Below are positions 1-5,720 of a DNA stretch of 5,814 nucleotides, in pieces. The position numbers and the translations under genes were made by a program. Positions within the stretch are counted from its first letter, which is position 1. Every line of letters begins with the position of its first letter. The notes beneath the pieces are model-generated. The model searched no databases. It was not told where the DNA came from and saw only the letters and a program-made list of their open reading frames with translations. Origin of the DNA: Pseudomonadota bacterium. GTDB taxonomy: Bacteria > Pseudomonadota > Gammaproteobacteria > SZUA-229. Location of the stretch: assembly GCA_015222915.1 (NCBI GenBank), contig JADFWE010000401.1, forward strand, positions 1 to 5,814, given 5' to 3'.

Positions 1-94
1 ACATACAAACAATGTTTTTATCTTCGCGTCTTTGCGGCTCTGCGCGAGAAATATTGTTTTTTCTTGATGTCCGCTTCTGGCCGGAAGCAGCCTT
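1..94 (+). repeat. Left copy of 94-bp terminal inverted repeat
   Basis: Bases 1-94 match the reverse complement of 5721-5814 without gaps at 89 of 94 positions, and the outer 52 bases are identical. Mismatches fall at 53, 62, 66, 89 and 91. The copy has an outer AT-rich end with a small palindrome (AAACA-A-TGTTT, 7-17), a GC-rich middle (21-50) built from 8-bp units, a T-rich spacer, and an inner hairpin core (GCTTC 73-77 with GAAGC 84-88). No protein is encoded here. It resembles dispersed intergenic repeats of proteobacteria more than insertion-sequence ends, as no transposase lies within the window. The function is unknown; the repeat itself is certain. Confidence 0.93.
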
Positions 95-124
95 TTGGCT
101 AAGAGATTTTTTTTAAATATGGTA

Positions 125-154
125 TTGTCTGTAAGATTAGAAGTGGGCTTAAAT
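125..154 (+). promoter_or_regulatory. Weak candidate promoter for the dehydrogenase operon
   Basis: TTGTCT (125-130) and TTAAAT (149-154) are separated by 18 bp, each matching 4 of 6 positions of the sigma-70 hexamers. Transcription would start near 161, giving a leader of about 11 nt before the ATG at 172. The region is AT-rich, with a run of eight T at 107-114 just upstream. This is a weak call; TAAGAT at 132-137 is an alternative -10. Confidence 0.2.
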
Positions 155-171
155 ATGCCGATACAAAAACA

Positions 172-864
172 ATGAATATATTAATTACAGGGGCTAATCG
201 CGGTATCGGGCTGGAAATGGTCAAATATTCCATGGAACGGGGCTGGCGTGTGTTCGCCTGCTGCCGCAACCCGCACAATGCTGACAGCCTGTTTAACATC
301 GCCAAGCTGTCCAACGGTCAGATCAGTGTCCATATCGCCGATATGATGGAACTGGGTACCTTGCAGGCGCTCTCGTATGAATTGCGCAATGATCCTGTGG
401 ATATGCTGATCAATAATGCCGGCATATACGGTTCGGATAAAAATACTTTCGGCAGTGTGGATGTTGACAGCTGGCTGCAGGCATTTCAGATCAACAGCAT
501 CGCGCCGCTAAAGATGGTCGAAGCGTTCTCTGAGCAGTTGCAGATGAGCAAACGCAAGCTGGTGGTCTGTATCAGCAGCAAGATGGGCAGCATGGCAGAT
601 AACGGTTATGGCAACAGCTATATCTACCGTTCCAGTAAGGCGGCGTTGAACGCGGTGGTGAAGAGTCTCTCTATCGACCTGAAAGAGCAGGGCATCATCA
701 GCGTTGCTATCCACCCGGGCTGGGTGAAAACCGAGATGGGCGGTCCCGGTGCCGAGATAACGACGCGTGAGTGCGTGTTGCAGATATTCAGCAATCTTAC
801 GCCGCTAACCATCAAGGATAGCGGACGGTTTATTGACATAGATGGTAGTGATATCCCCTGGTAA
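172..864 (+). CDS. Short-chain dehydrogenase/reductase, C-factor/sniffer-like
   Basis: A 230-residue cytosolic NAD(P)(H)-dependent oxidoreductase with a complete classical SDR fold. The dinucleotide-binding motif TGANRGIG is at residues 6-13, NNAG at 81-84 and the structural Asn at 108. The catalytic Ser is in CISS (135-136), Tyr152 and Lys156 form the YxxxK pair, and PGWVKT is at 182-187. Arg10 beside the glycine motif and Arg32 after the second strand suggest, but do not prove, NADP(H) preference. The ending GRFIDIDGSDIPW is typical of the carbonyl-reductase/sniffer/C-factor branch, whose substrates are mostly unknown. No Shine-Dalgarno sequence precedes the ATG. A short frame (119-175, with internal ATG at 155) ends in TGA overlapping this start as ATGA. 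It is the first gene of a likely pair with the phosphatase 15 nt downstream. Family assignment is firm; substrate is not assignable. Confidence 0.93.
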   Translation: MNILITGANRGIGLEMVKYSMERGWRVFACCRNPHNADSLFNIAKLSNGQISVHIADMMELGTLQALSYELRNDPVDMLINNAGIYGSDKNTFGSVDVDSWLQAFQINSIAPLKMVEAFSEQLQMSKRKLVVCISSKMGSMADNGYGNSYIYRSSKAALNAVVKSLSIDLKEQGIISVAIHPGWVKTEMGGPGAEITTRECVLQIFSNLTPLTIKDSGRFIDIDGSDIPW

Positions 865-867
865 GTT

Positions 868-873
868 TATAAT
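868..873 (+). promoter_or_regulatory. Perfect -10 hexamer placed for a leaderless transcript
   Basis: TATAAT occupies exactly -12 to -7 relative to the A of the ATG at 880, inside the 15-nt gap between two co-directional genes. If used, it would start a transcript at the start codon itself. The base segment 17 bp upstream (GTAGTG, 845-850) is a poor -35. A consensus TTGACA exists at 833-838 but lies 29 bp away, too far to pair with it. The absence of a Shine-Dalgarno sequence before 880 fits the leaderless idea but does not prove it. Confidence 0.3.
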
Positions 874-879
874 AGTCTG

Positions 880-1710
880 ATGCAAATACCTGATATAGGA
901 AAGTTGAAAGCGCTGGTTAAAGTCGCTGCCCGGGAAGAGCTGATGACAGAATTCGGCCACTCTGAGTACGAATTTAAAGATGATGGCAGTGTCGTTACCC
1001 CGGCTGATCTGGCCATGCAGAACCGTCTCGAAAAAGAATTAAAACAGCACTGGCCGCTGTACGATATCCTGGGTGAAGAGATGTCTGAACAGGCGCAGTT
1101 ATCGGTGATCAAGGTTGCTGATGAAACTGAGGGTGGTGGTTACTGGTGCATCGATCCGCTGGATGGCACCAGTAATTTTGCGGCAGGCCTGCCATTCTTC
1201 GCCGTCTCCATAGCGTTGATCATCGATGGCCAGCAGCAACTGGGTCTCATCTATGACCCGGTGCGTGATGAGATGTTTACTGCGATAAAGGGACAGGGTG
1301 CCTACCTGAACGACAGTAAGATCAGTCATTCACAGCTGGCATTTTCAAAGTGTAAGCCTATCGTCGCCGAGATCGATCTGAAACGGCTGCCGGAAAAACT
1401 GGCGGTAAAACTGGTGACTGAAAGTATCTTCGCCTCTCAGCGAAATATCGGCTCATCGGCCATCGACTGGTGCTGGATGTCTGCCGGGCGTTTTGATATC
1501 TACCTGCACGGCGGGCAGAAGATGTGGGACTATGCTGCCGGCAGTCTAATCTTCAGTGAGGCCGGCGGCCGCTCGGTCTCTCTGGATGGTGAAAGTGTGT
1601 TCCGCGGCAAGCTGGAAACCCGCTCGGTACTCGCCTGTTATGATACAGAACTATTTGATTACTGGTATGAATGGACTTTAGAAGCAGTGAATAATAAAAA
1701 CAAGTTTTAA
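880..1710 (+). CDS. Inositol monophosphatase family phosphatase
   Basis: A 276-residue Mg2+-dependent phosphatase of the IMPase superfamily, within the usual 250-280 residue range. Metal-site motifs are all present: TPAD (40-43), GEE (65-67), the signature WCIDPLDGTSNF (89-100) with Asp92 and Asp95, and the C-terminal WDYAAGSLIFSEAGG (216-230) with Asp217. By family knowledge it hydrolyses small phosphomonoesters in the cytosol. Candidates are myo-inositol-1-phosphate (SuhB type), 3'-phosphoadenosine 5'-phosphate (CysQ type) and histidinol phosphate (HisN type). The motifs do not separate these, and no his, cys or inositol gene is adjacent. The ATG lies 15 nt after the dehydrogenase stop, without a Shine-Dalgarno sequence but with TATAAT placed for leaderless initiation. 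The first helix fits this start, and the next Met (22) would cut into it. The fold is secure; the substrate is open. Confidence 0.93.
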   Translation: MQIPDIGKLKALVKVAAREELMTEFGHSEYEFKDDGSVVTPADLAMQNRLEKELKQHWPLYDILGEEMSEQAQLSVIKVADETEGGGYWCIDPLDGTSNFAAGLPFFAVSIALIIDGQQQLGLIYDPVRDEMFTAIKGQGAYLNDSKISHSQLAFSKCKPIVAEIDLKRLPEKLAVKLVTESIFASQRNIGSSAIDWCWMSAGRFDIYLHGGQKMWDYAAGSLIFSEAGGRSVSLDGESVFRGKLETRSVLACYDTELFDYWYEWTLEAVNNKNKF

Positions 1711-1794
1711 GTTTGCAACAGGCCGTTTGCAGCAGGCAGTTTGCAGTTCAAAATGTTAAAACCTTAAAATTACTGCCAACTGCCAACTGCCAAC
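1711..1794. repeat. Heptamer-repeat hairpin between convergent genes
   Basis: The left arm carries GTTTGCA at 1711, 1725 and 1739, an exact 14-bp period. The right arm carries TGCCAAC three times head to tail (1774-1794). The arms are inverted: 1725-1747 pairs with 1772-1794 at 19 of 23 positions around a 24-nt AT-rich loop, and the innermost 13 bp have a single mismatch. It fills the gap between two converging stop codons, beginning directly after the phosphatase TAA and ending 6 nt from the TlpA-like stop. It could therefore end transcription or protect 3' ends in both directions. It lacks the T-tract of a classic intrinsic terminator. It may instead be a dispersed intergenic repeat. Confidence 0.75.
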
Positions 1795-1800
1795 TTTCAC

Positions 1801-2313
1801 TTACCTGCTCGCCACCGTTGACTGGCGGATCAGGCCTCTTATCTTTGTTTCCAGTTTGTCTTCATCGTTGCCCCGAAAACCGCGGTTAGCATGTACGACT
1901 TCACCACGTTTATTGATGAGGTATGAGCTGGGCATTGCCTTTACGCTGTATGACTGCGCTGTTCTGCCACGCGGGTCGTAGGCTATATCAAAATTAGCGG
2001 GAATCTTCTTGAGAAACTTGTCAGCTTTTGCTGTGTCCTCATCGAGATTGATGGCGATTATTGTAAAACCTTCCTCGCCGTATAAAGATTGCATCTTGTT
2101 CATCCAGGCGAATGATTTCCGGCAGGGCTGACACCATGAGGCCCAGAAATCGATATACACGATCTGGCCGCGGTAGTCTTTCAGGTTTATCTGTTTTTGA
2201 GGTCCCTGAAGTTTGAAATCGGGGGCTTCGACTGAATAAGCATTACTGCTGCCAAGGAAACCGACGATTGATAACAGGATGACTGCGGTAAATTTGAACA
2301 GGTTGGCTAGCAT
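1801..2313 (-). CDS. Exported TlpA/ResA-like thioredoxin-fold protein
   Basis: A 170-residue thiol-disulfide oxidoreductase of the TlpA/ResA family. Residues 1-25 form a signal peptide (Lys7, hydrophobic core to about 21, likely cleavage after SSNA), so the domain should act in the periplasm. No lipobox is seen. The active site WASWCQPC places the redox cysteines at 61 and 64, and the cis-proline loop is AMPSSYLI with Pro128. The family reduces disulfides in apocytochromes, copper-site proteins or other envelope targets. No cytochrome biogenesis or metal-resistance gene lies nearby, so the partner is unknown. ACGGAG (2320-2325 read on the minus strand) is a good ribosome binding site with a 6-nt spacer and supports this ATG. 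The gene is monocistronic in this window, converging on the phosphatase and diverging from the SPOR gene. No clear promoter was found upstream. Confidence 0.93.
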   Translation of the reverse strand: MLANLFKFTAVILLSIVGFLGSSNAYSVEAPDFKLQGPQKQINLKDYRGQIVYIDFWASWCQPCRKSFAWMNKMQSLYGEEGFTIIAINLDEDTAKADKFLKKIPANFDIAYDPRGRTAQSYSVKAMPSSYLINKRGEVVHANRGFRGNDEDKLETKIRGLIRQSTVASR

Positions 2314-2823
2314 GATTGACTCCGTAATAAGTAGCTATCGTAAACAGGGCTAAAACAATGCCACGGAATCGGCGTGCAGATGTATACAGACAAACTACAG
2401 AGCATGCCATAGTGCGCAGACCATAGTAGAGGGCGCAACACAGGATGCCAGATATCAGTTCCGGGGCGTTTTGGTTTATTTACCGTTTGGGATCAATTAT
2501 GAATTGGGAACAATTATGTATGCGAGGTGAAATGTGAACAAGCTGGAAAACGTCACTTTCTCGACAACTGTTGATAATATAGCAGTTTGAGCGAGGGAAA
2601 GCGAAAGAACCCGATAAACGGCAGGTTGAATGTAAAGACACCTGTGTATTCAATGAGTTAACTTTGGTGTGAGGTTGAGTATACCGTTCAGTCGTTAGTC
2701 GGAGATCTTCAATAACAGTGAGATAAGCAAAGCTTTTGTTTTATTTACATTTGATATCGTGTTTAAACAAGGCCCGTGCGCTAAAATAACAGATATTCTC
2801 TTTTAGCAATCAATTTCATATCA
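2314..2823. other. 510-bp intergenic region between divergent genes
   Basis: This region should hold the promoters of the TlpA-like gene (leftward) and the SPOR gene (rightward), but no hexamer pair is convincing on either strand. It contains a tandem 17-bp repeat (2486-2519), a two-part inverted repeat (2556-2601), a direct repeat CCATAG at 2407 and 2421, and a GTTTAAAC palindrome at 2761-2768. The final 90 bases before 2824 are AT-rich. Only tiny frames of about 20 codons occur, and none is supported. No tRNA, rRNA or known riboswitch consensus was recognised. Confidence 0.6.
2486..2519. repeat. Tandem 17-bp operator-like repeat
   Basis: Two adjacent 17-bp units (2486-2502 and 2503-2519) match at 14 of 17 positions, sharing TTGGGA and CAATTATG. 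The same stretch is also palindromic: CAATT-ATG-AATTG (2494-2506) and AATTG-GGAA-CAATT (2502-2515). Repeats that are both direct and inverted on a spacing of less than two helical turns resemble a regulator binding site. It sits about 175 bp upstream of the TlpA-like start and about 305 bp upstream of the SPOR start. No regulator gene is nearby. Confidence 0.5.
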
Positions 2824-3744
2824 ATGGCACCTGTATTAATCGATTCCCGCGGCCTGATCAAACTTGGCTTTTCTGCTGTATTTGTCACAGCTATCGTTTT
2901 TGCCGGTGGCTTTTTTAGCGGCTATCAGAAAGCCAGTCATTTTTATCAGCAGGATGTTGTTGCCAGGCCACTTGTGCTACCGGAAAAAATTGCTGGCGAG
3001 GGCAGTGCGATTGAGCCGAAAATCCCGGACATCATCGCCGCCGGTGAAACCATCGATGTTGATCAGGCTGAACCCGGTTCCGGAGCTGTTGAACTCTCGA
3101 TTAAGACACCTCCTGCAATAATTTCTCCTGCTGAGATACCCCGGGGTGAAAAGCACGTCGCATTAAAGCAGGCTGAAGTCATCGGCTCTCATAGTGTCAC
3201 GCAGAAAAATACGCACAGGAAGAAAATACAGAAGTCTCAAGATGCGCTGTCAGCTGTCTCACATGGAGACACTGAGGTAAAGAAATCAAAAGATCATCGT
3301 CAGCCTGACGTCAGTCCGTCAAATATCAGTAAGGCTAGATTCACCGCGCAGGTCGGTACCTTCGGACGATTGCCAAACGCTGAAAATATGATGAACAAGC
3401 TGCAGGCGAATGGTCTGGATGCATATATAACTGATTACACCGCCAAGAATAATACGACGCGTTATAACGTCAGGTTCGGTTATTTCAGCGATAAAAAGAC
3501 AGCGCTTAACATGCTGAAGCAATACAGGAGCACTGAGCAGGCTGATGGCTACCTGGTGAAGTTTTCTGCCCGTCATATGGTCGATGTCGCGGAAGTTAAA
3601 GCGTCGATATCGGGCGATACTAAAAAAGGGGATACACCTCAGGCGCCTTCTACTCTGATGCCTGAAAACACAGTGGAAAATCTCTCACAGCTGGACCTCT
3701 CTGAGGTCTCTGACAGTTCTGATCCTGTGCCGGGCCTGAACTGA
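2824..3744 (+). CDS. Membrane-anchored SPOR-domain protein
   Basis: A 306-residue protein with one N-terminal membrane helix (about residues 13-34) lacking a clear cleavage site, so it is probably anchored in the inner membrane with the rest in the periplasm. Residues 35-170 are a low-complexity linker rich in Pro, Ser, Glu and Lys with no recognisable fold. A SPOR domain covers about 171-247, starting ARFTAQVGTF and containing the second half-repeat YNVRFGYFSDKKTAL. SPOR domains bind glycan strands stripped of stem peptides, usually at the division septum, as in FtsN, DamX and DedD. The architecture is similar, but no gene name can be assigned. A tail of about 59 residues rich in Ser, Thr, Pro and acidic residues follows the domain, which is less usual. 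No Shine-Dalgarno sequence precedes the ATG, but no alternative ATG, GTG or TTG start lies between it and the in-frame stop at 2782. Confidence 0.88.
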   Translation: MAPVLIDSRGLIKLGFSAVFVTAIVFAGGFFSGYQKASHFYQQDVVARPLVLPEKIAGEGSAIEPKIPDIIAAGETIDVDQAEPGSGAVELSIKTPPAIISPAEIPRGEKHVALKQAEVIGSHSVTQKNTHRKKIQKSQDALSAVSHGDTEVKKSKDHRQPDVSPSNISKARFTAQVGTFGRLPNAENMMNKLQANGLDAYITDYTAKNNTTRYNVRFGYFSDKKTALNMLKQYRSTEQADGYLVKFSARHMVDVAEVKASISGDTKKGDTPQAPSTLMPENTVENLSQLDLSEVSDSSDPVPGLN

Positions 3745-3781
3745 TCCTGCGCTTCTCTCACCTCATGTAAGCGTTTCGTCC

Positions 3782-3810
3782 TTTACTCCTCATCAAGTAC
3801 TCCGCATAAA
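3782..3810 (+). promoter_or_regulatory. Weak candidate promoter for the HAD phosphatase gene
   Basis: TTTACT (3782-3787) and CATAAA (3805-3810) are spaced by 17 bp, each matching 4 of 6 consensus positions. Transcription would begin about 8 nt before the ATG at 3825. The 80-bp gap after the SPOR gene has no obvious terminator, so read-through from upstream is equally possible. Confidence 0.22.
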
Positions 3811-3824
3811 GCTGTCAATAAATC

Positions 3825-4535
3825 ATGTCATCAGAAATCAAGGTTATAAGTTTTGATCTCGATGATACTCTGTGGCCGGGTCTGCCGACGATCTTACGGG
3901 CTGAAAGATTACTCTATCAATGGATGACAGAGCATACTCCTGCTATCTCTCAGCAATATGATATCCATCAGCTGCGTGATAAACGCCGGGCATTATTGAA
4001 CGACAGGCCACAGCTCGCACATGATCTGACACGGTTAAGAATAGAATCCTTTGAGCAGCTGAACGAGGAATTCGGCTTGAACGAAGACTGGATCCAACCG
4101 GCTTTTAAGATCTTTTATGAAGCCAGGCAACGGGTCGAACTATTTGATGATGTCAGGCCTGTCCTCGATGCACTGCAGAAGGAATTCCGGCTGGCAAGCC
4201 TGACTAACGGTAATGCCGATGTAGTCAAGACAGGTGTACATCACTGGTTTGATTATTCGCTGAACTCGATCGGTGCAGGTAGTCTGAAGGCTGAGCCGGT
4301 CATCTATCAGCAATTACAAAAGCTGGCGGACATCGAAGCGCATCAGATGGTGCATATCGGTGATGACCCGCTGCAAGATGTGGCAGGGGCAAAAGCGGCC
4401 GGTGCATTTGCGATATGGCTCAATCGAGACCAGCAGGACTGGTCATTGGCTTACTGTAAACCTGACGCCGTCATTTCCAGCCTCACGGCATTACCTGCAG
4501 CACTGGCCCAACTACACAATAGAATCGAGTCTTAA
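3825..4535 (+). CDS. yigB: HAD-family phosphatase, YigB-like
   Basis: A 236-residue cytosolic phosphatase of the haloacid dehalogenase superfamily with an alpha-helical cap. Motif I is DLDDT with nucleophile Asp11 and acid/base Asp13. Motif II is Thr127 in LTNGN, motif III is Lys155 in SLKAEP, and motif IV is GDDPLQD with Asp180, Asp181 and Asp185. Length and sequence follow E. coli YigB (FDLDDTL, then PxILRxER, LTNGN and HxGDD). YigB can dephosphorylate 5-amino-6-(5-phospho-D-ribitylamino)uracil in riboflavin synthesis, but such enzymes are promiscuous and no rib gene is near. The first proline of the common KPxPxIF segment is Ala156; the catalytic Lys is kept. There is no clear Shine-Dalgarno sequence, but an in-frame TAA at 3819 rules out a longer start. 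Family assignment is firm; the symbol is by resemblance. Confidence 0.88.
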   Translation: MSSEIKVISFDLDDTLWPGLPTILRAERLLYQWMTEHTPAISQQYDIHQLRDKRRALLNDRPQLAHDLTRLRIESFEQLNEEFGLNEDWIQPAFKIFYEARQRVELFDDVRPVLDALQKEFRLASLTNGNADVVKTGVHHWFDYSLNSIGAGSLKAEPVIYQQLQKLADIEAHQMVHIGDDPLQDVAGAKAAGAFAIWLNRDQQDWSLAYCKPDAVISSLTALPAALAQLHNRIES

Positions 4536-4537
4536 TG

Positions 4538-4553
4538 CGCTGTGCAGCGTTTT
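4538..4553 (+). terminator. Short intrinsic-terminator-like hairpin after the HAD gene
   Basis: CGCT (4538-4541) pairs with AGCG (4546-4549) around GTGC, followed at once by TTTT (4550-4553). A G-U pair can extend the stem by one step. It begins 2 nt after the TAA stop and lies upstream of the next gene's -10 box, the expected place for a terminator. The stem is short, so it may be only partly effective. Confidence 0.35.
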
Positions 4554-4580
4554 CCTGAGGATAGTTTTCTGATATTGCGA

Positions 4581-4586
4581 TATAAT
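4581..4586 (+). promoter_or_regulatory. -10 box of the DAHP synthase promoter
   Basis: A perfect TATAAT lies 51 bp before the ATG at 4638, in the 102-bp gap after the HAD gene. Transcription would start near 4593. No good -35 is present at 16-18 bp spacing (AGGATA at 4558-4563 for 17 bp), and the extended -10 TG is missing, so either the promoter is weak or an activator is used. No TyrR-type box was recognised. Confidence 0.5.
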
Positions 4587-4637
4587 CACGCCTTACAGTG
4601 ATCCGAAGAAAATAGACAGAATAATTAGAGACCTAGA

Positions 4638-5714
4638 ATGATTTTTAAAACCGATGATGTTCGTATTACAGGGCTGAAAGAAGTACTGGCGCCGAAAGTC
4701 CTGCACGAAGAATTCCCGATGGATGAGCACGCTTCGGAAACGGTCTACCATGCTCGTACTGCGATACACAACATTCTGAATGGTGAGGATGACCGTCTGG
4801 TCGTCATCGTCGGCCCCTGTTCGGTCCATGATCCCGATGCTGCCAGAGAATATGCGAAAAAACTGAAGGTTTTAATATCTGAGCTGAGTGATGATCTATG
4901 CATCATCATGCGGGTCTATTTTGAGAAGCCCAGGACCACCGTGGGCTGGAAAGGGCTGATAAACGATCCTGATCTCGATGAGAGTTTCAAGATTAACAAG
5001 GGCCTGAAGCTGGCACGTGAGCTGCTGCGTGATCTGGCAGTCGAAGGTGTGCCGGTGGGAACAGAGTATCTCGATCTGATCAGTCCGCAATATATCGCTG
5101 ACCTGGTGAGCTGGGGAGCAATCGGTGCCAGAACGACGGAGAGCCAGGGGCATCGTGAACTGGCATCGGGTCTGTCCTGCCCGGTCGGATTCAAGAACAG
5201 CACCGATGGCGGTTTTAAGATTGCTATCGATGCCGTGAAAGCAGCTTCGAACCCGCATGTATTTATGTCACTGACCAAAGAGGGGCATTCGGCAATCTTC
5301 TCGACCAAAGGTAATCATGATTGCCATATTATCCTGCGTGGCGGAAAACAGCCGAACTATGATGCGGCCAGCGTGCAGCACGCTGCTGAGCAGCTGAAAA
5401 AATACGGCCTGAAAGCACAGATGATGGTCGATTGTTCACACGCCAACAGTATGAAAGACTATCACCGTCAGATCGATGTCTGTAATGATGTGGTGACGCA
5501 GGTCAGCAACGGTGAAAACCGGATCATGGGTGTGATGCTGGAAAGTCACCTGCTGGAAGGTCGTCAGGATGTCATCGAAGGGCAGCCACTGACTTACGGT
5601 CAGAGCATTACCGATGCCTGTATCTCATGGGAGAGCACAGAAGTCTGCCTGCGTGATCTGGCGTCGGCGGTCAGAAAACGTCGTGAGATAAACAGTCAAA
5701 GAGCCAGCGCCTGA
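4638..5714 (+). CDS. aroG: 3-deoxy-7-phosphoheptulonate synthase, class I (AroG type)
   Basis: A 358-residue cytosolic enzyme that condenses phosphoenolpyruvate with erythrose 4-phosphate to give DAHP, the first step of the shikimate pathway. It aligns without net gaps to E. coli AroG through the catalytic barrel. Metal ligands are Cys61, His268, Glu302 and Asp326; substrate-binding residues are Arg92, Lys97, Arg165, Lys186 and Arg234. Landmarks are GPCSVHD (59-65), FEKPRTTVGWKGLINDP (95-111) and GARTTESQ (163-170). Positions lining the phenylalanine pocket of AroG are mostly kept (Asp6, Asp7, Pro150, Ser180, Phe209, Ser211), while 221 is Phe rather than Val. Feedback inhibition, perhaps by phenylalanine, is therefore likely but the ligand is inferred. 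AGAG lies 7 nt before the ATG as a partial ribosome binding site. The gene seems to have its own promoter and ends 6 nt before the right terminal repeat. The exact paralogue name (aroF, aroG or aroH) is less certain than the enzyme. Confidence 0.96.
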   Translation: MIFKTDDVRITGLKEVLAPKVLHEEFPMDEHASETVYHARTAIHNILNGEDDRLVVIVGPCSVHDPDAAREYAKKLKVLISELSDDLCIIMRVYFEKPRTTVGWKGLINDPDLDESFKINKGLKLARELLRDLAVEGVPVGTEYLDLISPQYIADLVSWGAIGARTTESQGHRELASGLSCPVGFKNSTDGGFKIAIDAVKAASNPHVFMSLTKEGHSAIFSTKGNHDCHIILRGGKQPNYDAASVQHAAEQLKKYGLKAQMMVDCSHANSMKDYHRQIDVCNDVVTQVSNGENRIMGVMLESHLLEGRQDVIEGQPLTYGQSITDACISWESTEVCLRDLASAVRKRREINSQRASA

Positions 5715-5720
5715 GATTTG

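Noticed and set aside
89..114. Hairpin AGCC-TTTT-GGCT followed by eight T as a terminator
   Set aside because: The stem is only 4 bp and six bases separate it from the T-run; no upstream gene is present in the window to terminate.
161..174. Similarity of the bases before the SDR start to the repeat tip at 3-14
   Set aside because: The shared bases are short and A-rich and need a 2-bp gap to align; chance is sufficient.
833..873. Consensus TTGACA (833-838) upstream of consensus TATAAT (868-873) as one promoter
   Set aside because: The spacer is 29 bp, far beyond the 16-18 bp usable by sigma-70, so the hexamers cannot act as a pair.
2359..2427. 22-codon ATG frame in the intergenic region
   Set aside because: No clear ribosome binding site, no recognisable protein features and no supporting context.
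2534..2590. 18-codon GTG frame with AGGTGA upstream
   Set aside because: The AGGTGA is very close to the GTG, the product is tiny and featureless, and chance frames of this size are common.
2314..2823. Search for a cyclic-di-GMP or other riboswitch in the long gap
   Set aside because: The CAGGGC-A run near 2345 lacks the remaining conserved parts of the aptamer, and no other known consensus was found.
4896..5308. Two long minus-strand open frames inside the DAHP synthase gene
   Set aside because: They lie wholly antisense to a conserved enzyme and have no family resemblance; they are by-products of its codon use.
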